Assembly (NCBI RefSeq): GCF_000332135.1 | Contig: NZ_KB235896.1 | Coordinates: 3,479,627 to 3,543,626 of the forward strand | DNA: 64,000 nt | Source: Anabaena sp. PCC 7108 | GTDB taxonomy: Bacteria; Cyanobacteriota; Cyanobacteriia; Cyanobacteriales; Nostocaceae | Direction: 5' to 3' | Made by a program: the position numbers and the translations under genes | The notes under the pieces: model-generated | Seen by the model: the letters and a program-made list of their open reading frames with translations, nothing else | Told to the model about the DNA's origin: nothing | Database searches by the model: none | Part shown: positions 36,147 to 44,291 of the stretch, one piece after another | Numbering within the stretch: position 1 is the first letter of the stretch | Layout of the letters: each line of letters opens with the position of its first letter

Positions 36147-37355
36147 CTAGACAGCAGTCTTAATTTTGAGCCGAGAGTCAACTTTTTGTAAATGGGTACG
36201 GATGCTAGTAGCGATAATATAAGCCAGGGTAACAGGTACAGCATTACCAATTTGACGCATGGACTCACCCCAAGCACAAGGAAAGTAGTAATCATCAGGG
36301 AAAGTTTGCAATCTTGCAGCCTCACGTACCGTAAAATAGCGGACTTGTCCGTCGGGAAAAGCAAGCATATTTTCACCACCAGGAACACCATGTACACCTG
36401 CTTTTAGGGTTTTGGCTGGTTCATCCCAAGGACTACCCGTGTGGCCTGGATAGCGTTTAGCACCAGGAATGTAGATATGATTAGGAATTTCTGCTGCTAA
36501 AGTAGTTTTTTCAGGTGGTGGTAAGTCGGCTATAGCATCTCGCACAGTCAGCCAAGGCGAAGTTATACTACCCAGTAAACTCGCTCCTTTTTGTTGATAG
36601 CTACTGCGTATTTTTTTGGGCATTTCTGGGCGATATAATTTAGCAATACAGTGACGCTCCCAATATTCACCTGTCACCCATTTATCGCAAATTAGCGCCT
36701 CTTCTGTATGGGTTGGTTCAGGAAAAGACCAGTTAATTTTTAAATCAGAACGGAAACCAACAATAAACACTCGTTCCCGTTTCTGTGGTACTCCATAATT
36801 AGCAGCATTTAATAACTGCCACTTTACCCGATAATTAAGTTCATTCTTGATATTACTGCGCTGATGTTGCTCAAGTCTTGCTAAATGGTCAGCCCAAGAT
36901 TCATCAGCCTGGGGTTGCAGTTCAGGATAATTTAACTGTAAAAGAATATACTCAAAATAATTAATAAAATTAGGCCGCACTAAACCACGGACATTTTCTA
37001 TTAAAAAAGCTTTGGGACGTAATTCTCGTACAGCGCGGAAAAATTCGGGAAACATATCCCGTTTATCTAAATAACCATTATGGTTGCCACCAATAGAAAA
37101 AGGTTGACAAGGTGGACCACCTGCTAAAACGTCTATTTCTGTTCTCACATTGGAGTAGTCAAAATCAACCACATCCATTTGATGGATACACCAGTCACTC
37201 ACAAGTTCCATCCCTCGCTGCTGATTTTCGCGGATGGTGTGACAACTATGTTTATCTCTTTCCACAAGTGCCTGATGATGGAAATCAGCGCGAGTGCATC
37301 CCATCGCTAAACCTCCAGCACCTGTAAATAATTCTAGTGATTTGAATTTAGACAC
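36147..37355 (-). CDS. DNA (cytosine-5-)-methyltransferase, partner of the Eco29kI-like nuclease
   Basis: A 402-residue Dcm-type enzyme. Motif I is ELFTGAGGLAMGC, motif IV GGPPCQPFSIGG carries the catalytic cysteine, motif VI is ENVRGL, motif VIII is QKRERVFIVG, and motifs IX-X read REAARLQTFPDDYYF and IGNAVPVTLA. It transfers methyl from SAM to C5 of cytosine and should protect the site cut by its neighbour. The gene precedes the nuclease gene, so methylation can come first. A divergent thioesterase gene begins about 90 bases away. Confidence 0.93.
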   Translation of the reverse strand: MSKFKSLELFTGAGGLAMGCTRADFHHQALVERDKHSCHTIRENQQRGMELVSDWCIHQMDVVDFDYSNVRTEIDVLAGGPPCQPFSIGGNHNGYLDKRDMFPEFFRAVRELRPKAFLIENVRGLVRPNFINYFEYILLQLNYPELQPQADESWADHLARLEQHQRSNIKNELNYRVKWQLLNAANYGVPQKRERVFIVGFRSDLKINWSFPEPTHTEEALICDKWVTGEYWERHCIAKLYRPEMPKKIRSSYQQKGASLLGSITSPWLTVRDAIADLPPPEKTTLAAEIPNHIYIPGAKRYPGHTGSPWDEPAKTLKAGVHGVPGGENMLAFPDGQVRYFTVREAARLQTFPDDYYFPCAWGESMRQIGNAVPVTLAYIIATSIRTHLQKVDSRLKIKTAV

Positions 37356-37446
37356 GTTGATAATATATCTACTAACTGTCTGACAGTGAATATGTCTAAA
37401 ACTAAAAAATCTAGTTAAATATTATTATCCACAATTATACCCAATT

Positions 37447-38196
37447 ATGACAACCAAAACCACATTTAACTCCTGGGTAACTTGTCCCCAACCCAACCCC
37501 CAAGCCAAATTACGCTTATTCTGCTTACCCCACGCAGGAGGTAGTGCGACAGTATTTCGCACCTGGCCTGATAATTTACCCTCAACTATTGAAGTGTGTC
37601 CTCTAGAACTTCCTGGAAGGGGAAGACAAATGAACTTATCTCCCTACACAAAAATGCAACCTTTGGTAAGGGAAATAGCCCAAAATATTACACCATATTT
37701 AGATAAACCTTTTGCTATTTTTGGTCATAGTATGGGTGGGCTTATCAGCTTTGAATTATCTAGGTTACTGCGTTCAGATTATCATGTAACTCCATTACAC
37801 CTGTTTATTGCTGCTCGGAATGCACCACAAGTTACTCCCACAAAACCGCCCATTTACAACTTACCAGATGCTGAGTTTTGGCAAGAAATTCTTAATTATA
37901 ATGGTACTCCTAATGAGGTCATGCAAAATCAAGATATTATCCAAATTTTTCTCCCTATTCTCCGGGCTGATTTTACGGTTCTAAATACTTATGCTTATCA
38001 AAATCAACTAGCTTTTGATTTTCCTATTAGTGTTTTTGGTGGGTTACAAGATCCAGAATTTACTGATTATGAACTAGAAGCATGGCAAGAGCAAACTAAT
38101 ACTACTTTTGATTTACAAATGCTGGAGGGGAATCACTTTTTTATTCGTTCGCATGAAAAGATATTACTGAGAATTATATCTCAAAAGTTAGAGTGA
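37447..38196 (+). CDS. Type II thioesterase (alpha/beta hydrolase)
   Basis: The 249-residue protein begins RLFCLPHAGGSATVFRTWPD, has ELPGRGRQ and the nucleophile elbow IFGHSMGGLISFEL, and ends with the histidine region EGNHFFIR. These are the marks of GrsT/type II thioesterases, which release stalled acyl chains from carrier proteins of peptide or polyketide synthases. No such synthase lies in the window, so its partner must be elsewhere. Confidence 0.88.
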   Translation: MTTKTTFNSWVTCPQPNPQAKLRLFCLPHAGGSATVFRTWPDNLPSTIEVCPLELPGRGRQMNLSPYTKMQPLVREIAQNITPYLDKPFAIFGHSMGGLISFELSRLLRSDYHVTPLHLFIAARNAPQVTPTKPPIYNLPDAEFWQEILNYNGTPNEVMQNQDIIQIFLPILRADFTVLNTYAYQNQLAFDFPISVFGGLQDPEFTDYELEAWQEQTNTTFDLQMLEGNHFFIRSHEKILLRIISQKLE

Positions 38197-38579
38197 GAAT
38201 ATTTTTGTATATCCCTAATTATACCTCAAATAGATGTTAATATTATTACTTATAGCTATCATTATCAGCGGACTTAATAGTCTATATGTGGAATAAAAGT
38301 AGAAATATTTACAATTAACCTAAAAGGGGATTTATTGTTTTTTAAATAATTGAAATTGTAACAAATTATGAAAAAGTTAACAGGTACGGCTATTGCGATT
38401 TCTATGGTTATAGAACCGAACCTACTAAATTTATTTCCTAGTGTTATTGTTTAAGTAGGAAGCAAAAGATTGAGCTTCAGACATGAAAATTTTTAAGAAA
38501 GTATAACTGTTATTTGCCATCGATGAAGCTTGAAATTTAGCCTCCATAAGCCACATAGAGGATTGTATAGGAGATAGAT
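38197..38579. other. Intergenic region upstream of hsp20 with a doubtful 28-aa ORF
   Basis: The main content is AT-rich spacer and, presumably, the hsp20 promoter. A short frame at 38368-38454 starts MKKLTGTAIAISMVI, which resembles the beginning of a signal peptide but ends after 28 codons, so it may be the relic of an exported protein. I found no CIRCE repeat. Just before the hsp20 start codon stands AGGAGATAGAT, a strong ribosome-binding site. Confidence 0.45.
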
Positions 38580-39074
38580 ATGGCTATTATTCGTTGGGAC
38601 CCACTCCGGGATATTGAACGCCTAGAACCATTTCGCGAACTTGATCGCTGGGACCCTCTTCGGGAAATGGATACATTACAGCGTCGGATGAATCGCTTGT
38701 TTGAAAGAATTATCCCAACCGATGGAGGAGAAAGAGGAGGAATAACATTTGTTCCTTCTGCTGAACTGGAAGAAACTGATGATGCCTTTAAATTGAGACT
38801 AGAATTACCTGGTCTGGAAGCGAAAGATGTGAATGTAGAAGTAACTCCTGAAGCTGTTTCTATTACTGGTGAAAGGAAATCAGAAACTACAGAGGAAAGA
38901 GAAGGTTACACTCGTTCTGAATTCCGTTATGGTAAATTCCAACGGGTAATACCATTGCCTTCCCTTGTACAGCATGAACAAGTACAAGCTGAGTATAAAG
39001 ATGGTATTCTGCGGTTGAATTTGCCGAAAGCAGAACCGGAAAAACAAAAAGCTTTCAAAGTTAATCTCAGTTAA
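38580..39074 (+). CDS. hspA: Small heat shock protein Hsp20 (alpha-crystallin family)
   Basis: The 164-residue product has an N-terminal arm rich in Arg/Asp/Trp (WDPLRDIERLEPFRELDRWD) and the alpha-crystallin domain from about residue 55 (FVPSAELEETDDAFKLRLEL to DGILRLNLPKAE). The conserved GILRLNLPK ends the domain. Hsp20 proteins form oligomers that hold unfolding proteins; cyanobacterial HspA also protects thylakoids. A GGAG ribosome-binding site stands close to the ATG. A stable hairpin follows the stop. Confidence 0.95.
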   Translation: MAIIRWDPLRDIERLEPFRELDRWDPLREMDTLQRRMNRLFERIIPTDGGERGGITFVPSAELEETDDAFKLRLELPGLEAKDVNVEVTPEAVSITGERKSETTEEREGYTRSEFRYGKFQRVIPLPSLVQHEQVQAEYKDGILRLNLPKAEPEKQKAFKVNLS

Positions 39075-39090
39075 TTGGTCATAGAGCCAT

Positions 39091-39120
39091 TGTAGAGACG
39101 TTCTCTGTAATGTCTCTACA
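39091..39120 (+). repeat. Hairpin repeat TGTAGAGAC ... GTCTCTACA downstream of hsp20
   Basis: Perfect 9-bp arms (39091-39099 and 39112-39120) enclose a 12-base loop and are followed by TTCTTGTTT. A similar GTCTCTAC motif occurs at about 6670. It is probably a dispersed repeat that may also act as a weak terminator for hsp20. Confidence 0.55.
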
Positions 39121-39613
39121 TTCTTGTTTGGAGATGTTTTTTCTCATGGCGTTAGCGCAATTTATACCCAAGCTTAAACCTTCAATATAAGTAGTAAACC
39201 CTGAAGTAGTCAAAATGAAGTGATTGATACTAAATTTTGCGAAAAATAAGTAAAAAAGGGATGAATCATAAATTACCAAGACTTAACAAGTTTATCCTTC
39301 TATTTCCTCCAGATGGAGGATGCTTTAAACACAAAAGTTATCCAGATTATCAGTAGGCAGAGAAACACAAGTAACCAGAATTAATCAAAGATAAATTTTC
39401 AGATAAATTTTCAGTGTCAGGAAAACTTAATACAGCGGAACAATCCCATGGGGTGAGATTGCTTCGCTGTTTATTATTGACAATTAAAGTTTGCTTCTTA
39501 TGCTTGGCATTATTTTAATGATTTGAAGAAAAGTTGCAGGAAAACACACACTGATGTAGTTTCATTTGCTTGAATAGCTATATTAAGAGGACTGAAATTC
39601 GCAATTCTTATTT

Positions 39614-39859
39614 ATGGCTACCAAAACTATTGATGTTAGGGAATACACTGTCAGAGCGCACAAAAGACAGATTCATACTCGCGTCTTCAACTTCGTCTGT
39701 AAAGAATGTAATCAGCCGACTAAGCGCGAAACTTTTGGACCCCGACCCTTATATTGTGAAATTTGCCGCCCTCCCCAAGCGCCGAAAAGATCGTCCCAAG
39801 AATCTAAAAAAGCGAAACCTCGACCCATGTCTTATCAAAGCGACATAAATCTAGATTGA
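39614..39859 (+). CDS. Small zinc-ribbon hypothetical protein
   Basis: The 81-residue protein has two Cys-x2-Cys pairs, FVCKECNQ near residue 29 and YCEICRPP near 47, spaced as in a zinc ribbon. The C-terminal third is basic and probably disordered ([15 protein letters not shown]). An overlapping longer frame (39570) was rejected because it breaks the cysteine pattern. The gene lies 10 bases before the next one, so both are probably co-transcribed. Nucleic-acid binding is plausible from the basic tail but not shown. Confidence 0.7.
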   Translation: MATKTIDVREYTVRAHKRQIHTRVFNFVCKECNQPTKRETFGPRPLYCEICRPPQAPKRSSQESKKAKPRPMSYQSDINLD

Positions 39860-39869
39860 TTGAACTTAT

Positions 39870-40871
39870 ATGAACCCAAAAGAACAACTGCAACCACCTT
39901 CAGACGTATTTATCACGCCATTGTTGGAATTACGAGACTATTATGCTGGTCTTGCACAAGAGTACCAACGGCTATTTATAGAAGCCCGATCTCAACTTGA
40001 TCATGTGGAATCCTTGTTGTCTAACTGGTCTGATACAGATGATAATGAACAGTTTTCACAACTTGAAAGTGCTAATCCCGAAGGATCTTTCTTATTTCTG
40101 TCATCAGATGATACTTCTAACTTAGATTTTTTGGAGTCTCTAGAATCAGAACTTGCCAATTTAGATCAAGTAGAGATAGATTATTCAACTCCTCCAACGA
40201 CAGAGAAAGAACAGTCTCATCTGTCAAGTATCCCGTCAGAAAACGATGATCATTTCATCAAGAGGGCAGAAGTGCCGATGCTGCCCCAATATCAAGCCCT
40301 AACTCGGATGGAAGCACTTAAAAAGCTATTGCATGAATATGCTGGAACTGTATGCCATATAGATTTCATTGTGCGATCGCTTTATGGTGACTTGGAGCCA
40401 ACTATCTTTAGAGTGGTTAAAGGTAGAGTCCAGTCTTCACTCACCCAAGGCAGAGAAAGGGGTTACTGGTCAGCTATTCCCAATGAACCTGGTTGTTACA
40501 CGCTGGTCTTAAGTTTGTTAGCTCCTAATCATCACCATAGCTTCCCTCAAAGTGTCAAAACTAGAAAGAAAAAATCTTTCATTTTACCCAAAAGCGAAGT
40601 AGTACCGATGCTCAAAGCTTTTGATGGTCAATTTTTAATTGATGCTATCACCTCTTTCTTGCAGCAAAACCCTAGGCGAATTTTCAGCGTTAATGAAATA
40701 GTCAATGGAATTTATGGAGATATTGATTCTCAGCAACTCAGAGAAGTCAAAAACAAAGTACTGAATGAATTATCTAGAGGTCATCGGACTGGAAGATTTT
40801 CCAGGGTTCCTAACCAAATTGGTTTCTATACTTGGGATGCCAAGACGATTCTTCAGAAAACTTCTCGCTGA
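39870..40871 (+). CDS. Hypothetical protein with two repeated winged-helix-like domains
   Basis: This 333-residue protein has a predicted helical N-terminus (about 1-60), an acidic linker, and two similar domains of about 65 residues. Domain 1 reads MEALKKLLHEYAGTVCHIDF, then IVRSLYGDLEP, then VKGRVQSSLTQGRERGYWSA. Domain 2 reads LIDAITSFLQQNPRRIFSVN, then EIVNGIYGDID, then VKNKVLNELSRGHRTGRFSR. Both end with an aromatic strand (GCYTL and GFYTW). The helix-helix-wing pattern with basic R-G segments suggests DNA binding. I do not recognise a named family. Gene pairing with a zinc-ribbon protein is consistent with a nucleic-acid role. Confidence 0.7.
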   Translation: MNPKEQLQPPSDVFITPLLELRDYYAGLAQEYQRLFIEARSQLDHVESLLSNWSDTDDNEQFSQLESANPEGSFLFLSSDDTSNLDFLESLESELANLDQVEIDYSTPPTTEKEQSHLSSIPSENDDHFIKRAEVPMLPQYQALTRMEALKKLLHEYAGTVCHIDFIVRSLYGDLEPTIFRVVKGRVQSSLTQGRERGYWSAIPNEPGCYTLVLSLLAPNHHHSFPQSVKTRKKKSFILPKSEVVPMLKAFDGQFLIDAITSFLQQNPRRIFSVNEIVNGIYGDIDSQQLREVKNKVLNELSRGHRTGRFSRVPNQIGFYTWDAKTILQKTSR

Positions 40872-40982
40872 ATAATCTTGAAAATTGGCAGTGCTATTTC
40901 TTAAAAGCATGGGGTAGGAGTCTGGGGGCAGGACAAAGAAAGATAAATACTCTCCCCATCTCCCCATCTCCTTTTGATAGAT

Positions 40983-41735
40983 TTAAAAACTGACTTGTTC
41001 ACCAGGGTTAGGTGTCATTATCCTTGTTGACAAATTGTTTTTCTGTAATAAGGCTCGAAATTCCTCAATACTTCCCTGAGTTTGGATGAATTTGTTTAAC
41101 AATCCCTCAAATAACACATCTCCTCCCGCTGCTGTCGGTAGCATGAGTTGAGGTTGCAACCACTTGGCTACTTCTAAAGCACTATTCATACCCTTAATAA
41201 TTGGACCGAGGACAGGTAAACCCAAGCCAATCATGGGAGTAATCACCACATCAACTGGTGCAAGCTGCTGAAGTTGTGGTGAATGATATCCATGCGGCTC
41301 GTAATAGAGGGTTAAATTACTCGCCAACTCTTTCAGTAAATAAGCGTTTTCTAAAATAGTTGGACCAATGGGAGAACCAGGAAGAGCCTTAATTTCTACT
41401 TGATTATTCAATGTGAAATGTTCACCATGAGCCAGGGTGATAATTTGGGTGTAACCCAACTGTTTTACTACTTTGGCTGCATTAGGAGAAGCGACAACCT
41501 GAATATTCCGGTCAAGTTGCTTGAGGGTGGGAGGATGAGCATGATCTTCTAAACCCTGAGATAACAGAATCAAGTCAATATTTTCTGGTATTAGCCTCTC
41601 TTGAATTCGAGAACCTTTAAATAACCAATCCAAATTATTGAAGGTTAAAGAACCAACTAACCAAGGGTCAATGAGTATTCGTTGTCCGCCAATTTCCATC
41701 AGCCAACTATTGCTGTCTAACCAAGTGAAGTACAT
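40983..41735 (-). CDS. MBL-fold metallo-hydrolase-like protein
   Basis: The 250-residue protein starts [20 protein letters not shown], followed by IDPWLVGSL, the UlaG-like start of MBL-fold proteins. The usual metal-binding HxHxDH motif appears degenerate: [15 protein letters not shown] has the D-H and one more histidine but lacks the first one. [10 protein letters not shown] and [11 protein letters not shown] follow. Such cyanobacterial proteins are common but uncharacterised. Upstream of its start lies a (GGGGATT)14 tract. Confidence 0.78.
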   Translation of the reverse strand: MYFTWLDSNSWLMEIGGQRILIDPWLVGSLTFNNLDWLFKGSRIQERLIPENIDLILLSQGLEDHAHPPTLKQLDRNIQVVASPNAAKVVKQLGYTQIITLAHGEHFTLNNQVEIKALPGSPIGPTILENAYLLKELASNLTLYYEPHGYHSPQLQQLAPVDVVITPMIGLGLPVLGPIIKGMNSALEVAKWLQPQLMLPTAAGGDVLFEGLLNKFIQTQGSIEEFRALLQKNNLSTRIMTPNPGEQVSF

Positions 41736-41783
41736 AGCTACCTAGGTAGTAAGATTAATGCCTATTGTTATTATGAATTGTTT

Positions 41784-41881
41784 GGGGATTGGGGATTGGG
41801 GATTGGGGATTGGGGATTGGGGATTGGGGATTGGGGATTGGGGATTGGGGATTGGGGATTGGGGATTGGGGATTGGGGATT
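41784..41881. repeat. Heptanucleotide tandem repeat (GGGGATT)14
   Basis: Exactly 14 copies of the 7-mer GGGGATT fill 41784-41881, then the pattern changes to GGGGACGGGGAGACGGGAGAC. This matches the heptanucleotide STRR class long known in heterocystous cyanobacteria. Four or more runs of four G on the plus strand could form G-quadruplexes. The spurious ORF through it only reflects the absence of stops. The tract lies between two reverse-strand genes. Confidence 0.95.
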
Positions 41882-41918
41882 GGGGACGGGGAGACGGGAG
41901 ACAGAGAAAAAACAGTAA

Positions 41919-41939
41919 GGGTTTAGCATTGCTAAACCC
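41919..41939. repeat. Perfect hairpin GGGTTTAGCA-T-TGCTAAACCC
   Basis: Ten-base perfect arms around a one-base centre lie just downstream of the GGGGATT tract and 28 bases past the stop of the KaiB-like gene on the reverse strand. On either strand no clear T-run follows, so it may be a REP-like palindrome; a terminator role is possible. Confidence 0.6.
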
Positions 41940-41967
41940 CTACTAACTAACCGCTGATTGCTATTGT

Positions 41968-42735
41968 CTATTTTTCTTTCGCGCCTAACATCTGTAAAAG
42001 TTTGTCTACATTATCTAAATCGCCAACAATTCGCCGAATTGGTTGAGGCCAAACCTTAACTAGGGTTGGAGTTGCGGAAACTTGATTGATTTCGGCTTGT
42101 TCTGGATGTGTTAAAACATCAATCACTTTGAGAGTATAAGGATATCCCAGCGATCGCTCTAGTAATTCGTGTAAATGTTCCAAAATGCGTTCAGTGGCTC
42201 CGCTGTGTCCAGCTACAAACAGCCGCAGGACATAGCCTTGAGTATTAGGTGTTTTCTGTGGCGCTGTTATTACCCTTTGTGGGTATTGTGGAGTCACATC
42301 AGCCAAGTCTAAGCGCACAATTAAGTCATGGTCTTCCCAAAGCTGGGGAAATGAGGAGCGATAAGTTGCCAACACCATGCGATCGCACGATCCTTCCTGC
42401 CAAGGTGCTGTTTGCCATACTAGCTCCCCCATACCAAAAATAGCTTTCAGCACTGTCTGGTGGCGAATAACAGCCGGATAAGCTTCCGCAAAGGTTTGTA
42501 CTTGTTGCGTGTGTGGATTAAGCCAGTGATCAATGGTCGCTGTATAACAAGGAACTAAAAAATGCGGCGGCTCTGGTAAATCTAGGATTTCTTGCAAAGC
42601 CGCACACAAATGCAAATGCCATCGACCTTGTTTACTAGGGTCAATGCAATAAATTAAATCGCCTCCAGGTGTAAAAAGAGCAATCCCTTTGAACAACTGG
42701 GGTCTAGATAGTTTATCTGTAGTTAACTTGATCAC
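41968..42735 (-). CDS. KaiB-like domain protein (thioredoxin-like)
   Basis: I place the start at GTG 42735 (VIKLTTDKLSRPQLFKG). The longer frame to 42963 only adds about 76 Pro/Ser/Arg-rich residues read through a minisatellite. The resulting 255-residue protein has an unnamed N-terminal domain (FKGIALFTPGGDLIYCIDPS). A C-terminal KaiB-like domain of about 85 residues begins YVLRLFVAGHSGATERILEH and carries SATPTLVKVWPQPIRRIVGD. KaiB and the SasA sensor domain share this thioredoxin-like fold, but this is not the clock KaiB itself; kaiA and kaiC are absent nearby. Function unknown; a protein-interaction role is plausible. Confidence 0.8.
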   Translation of the reverse strand: MIKLTTDKLSRPQLFKGIALFTPGGDLIYCIDPSKQGRWHLHLCAALQEILDLPEPPHFLVPCYTATIDHWLNPHTQQVQTFAEAYPAVIRHQTVLKAIFGMGELVWQTAPWQEGSCDRMVLATYRSSFPQLWEDHDLIVRLDLADVTPQYPQRVITAPQKTPNTQGYVLRLFVAGHSGATERILEHLHELLERSLGYPYTLKVIDVLTHPEQAEINQVSATPTLVKVWPQPIRRIVGDLDNVDKLLQMLGAKEK

Positions 42736-42744
42736 AGTGTCTGA

Positions 42745-42946
42745 AGACGGGGAGGAAGAGACGCGGGGACGCGAGGACGGGGAGGGAGAGACGCGGGGAC
42801 GCGAGGACGGGGGGACGGGGAGGGAGAGACGGGGAGACGCGGAGACGGGGAGGGAGAGACGGGGAGACGCGGGGACGCGGGGACGGGGAGGGAGAGACGG
42901 GGAGACGCGGGGACGCGGGGACGGGGAGGGAGAGACGGGGATTGGG
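42745..42946. repeat. GC-rich minisatellite of GACGGGGAGGGAGA / GACGCGGGGACGCG units
   Basis: About 200 bases built from interspersed units such as GACGGGGAGGGAGAGAC, GGGGAGACGCGG and GGGGACGCGGGGACG, far richer in GC than the surroundings. It contains no stop codon in any reverse frame, which creates three long false reading frames. It stands at the 5' end of the KaiB-like gene, so it may act on that promoter. Copy number is likely to vary between strains. Confidence 0.9.
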
Positions 42947-42960
42947 TATTGGTTTTTCTC

Positions 42961-43002
42961 CAATCACCAATCACCAATCACCAATCACCAATCACCAATC
43001 AC
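42961..43002. repeat. Heptanucleotide tandem repeat (CAATCAC)6
   Basis: Six exact copies of CAATCAC end two bases before the pilT stop codon (43005-43007, reverse strand). Related TGATTGG-like strings occur downstream of wecB near 46617-46645. This is another STRR-type array. Confidence 0.9.
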
Positions 43003-43004
43003 CA

Positions 43005-44291
43005 TTAAACACGTCCTCGGAGAAATTGTGCCATTTCATTGGGAGTTGGTGACATTTCCAAGGCAGTTTCTTCAGTAATCCGACCTTCTTGATACAAATT
43101 GAGTAATGACTGATTCATAGTCACCATGCCATCAAAGCCGGCTTGCTTCATCAATTCGCCAATTTCATCATATTTACCATCTTTAATCCATTCTTTCACA
43201 GCTTCGGTGTTAATCAGGACATCGTGGAAGGCTGCCCGTTTACCATCAGTTGTGCGACACAAACCTTGGGCAATCACGGACACTAAAGACTCAGAAATTG
43301 CCACCCGCATTGCATCCTGTTCTTCACCTGAATAGAGATTCAGAATCCGTTCAATAGTTTTCACGGCACTATTAGTGTGCAGGGTTCCCATCACTAAGTG
43401 ACCAGTTTGAGCCGCTTTTAGGGCAGTGTTGACTGTTTCTTTATCTCGCATTTCCCCCACCAGAATCAAATCTGGGTCTTCCCGTAAAGCTGCTTTGAGG
43501 GCGTTGTCAAACTTTCGGGTGTGCATTCCCACTTCCCGCTGCTTGACTAAGGACTTGCGGCTTTGGTGGACAAATTCAATTGGGTCTTCAATGGTAATAA
43601 TGTGCTTAGGCATCTCTCTGTTGATGTAGTCCACCATTGCTGCCATTGTCGTAGATTTACCTGAACCAGTCGGACCTGTCACCAAAATCAACCCTTTGTG
43701 ATAATGGCAAATATCCCGAAAAACTGGCGGTAATCTCAATTGATCCATGGACAAGATTTTGAGCGGAATTAACCGCAGCACCATGGCATAGCCTCTGAGG
43801 GTGTCAAAAATATTAATCCGTACACGGGCAAATTCGTACTGAGTCGCACCGTCAAATTCTAAATTGTCTTGAAACCTCTGAATTTCTCCATCGCTCATAA
43901 TCTCCCGTAACCAACCCATAAAAGTTTCTTTATCGGTTTGTGGATAATTGGTGGTTTCAATTTCTCCTCGATTACGGAAACGGGGTATTTCCCCAACACC
44001 TAAGTGAACATCAGAAAATCCCTGATCAAAAGCTTCTTTAATTAGCTGTGCTAAGGACATCCCCGGTGGCTTTTTGGGAGTAGCCATAGCCATAGGCATT
44101 GGTGGTGGTGCAGCTGGACGTTGGGAGGCAGCAGGCATACTCGGTGGCAGGGGATTGTTAAGTCCAGTAGGATTATTCATTCTTTCTGCTGATATTTGCA
44201 TCGTTTTTGTCGGTTGATGCTGTGCAGAAGACGTTGGTAATGGTGGGGGTGGGGGTACTGGTGGTAGATTGCGAGGTTTTGATTCTGTCAT
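43005..44291 (-). CDS. pilT: Type IV pilus retraction ATPase PilT
   Basis: The 428-residue protein has an unusual N-terminal extension of about 75 residues rich in Pro and Met (PPVPPPPPLPTSS, PPPMPMAMATPKKPPG). After it comes the PilT core: GFSDVHLGVGEIPRFRNRGE, Walker A VTGPTGSGKSTTMA near residue 205, the Asp-box region ITIEDPIEFVHQ, Walker B DLILVGEMRD and the His box TGHLVMGTLHTNSA. It drives pilus retraction for twitching motility and DNA uptake from the inner membrane. Proline-rich extensions are also known in cyanobacterial PilT homologues. It is a single gene here. Confidence 0.93.
   Translation of the reverse strand: MTESKPRNLPPVPPPPPLPTSSAQHQPTKTMQISAERMNNPTGLNNPLPPSMPAASQRPAAPPPMPMAMATPKKPPGMSLAQLIKEAFDQGFSDVHLGVGEIPRFRNRGEIETTNYPQTDKETFMGWLREIMSDGEIQRFQDNLEFDGATQYEFARVRINIFDTLRGYAMVLRLIPLKILSMDQLRLPPVFRDICHYHKGLILVTGPTGSGKSTTMAAMVDYINREMPKHIITIEDPIEFVHQSRKSLVKQREVGMHTRKFDNALKAALREDPDLILVGEMRDKETVNTALKAAQTGHLVMGTLHTNSAVKTIERILNLYSGEEQDAMRVAISESLVSVIAQGLCRTTDGKRAAFHDVLINTEAVKEWIKDGKYDEIGELMKQAGFDGMVTMNQSLLNLYQEGRITEETALEMSPTPNEMAQFLRGRV

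Noticed and set aside
38368..38454. 28-codon ORF with signal-peptide-like start
   Set aside because: Too short to be an exported protein and no hydrophobic core after the start; noted only as a possible relic.
41784..41881. Possible CRISPR array
   Set aside because: The unit is a 7-base tandem repeat without spacers; no cas genes are nearby.
41758..41946. Plus-strand frame coding for repeated GIGDWGL units
   Set aside because: It is a translation of the (GGGGATT)14 array, not a protein gene.
42713..42977. Two more reverse-strand reading frames of 80-85 codons and a plus-strand frame through the GC-rich minisatellite
   Set aside because: All three frames are open only because the repeat has no stop codons; products are pure low-complexity Pro/Ser/Arg or Gly/Glu/Arg sequence.
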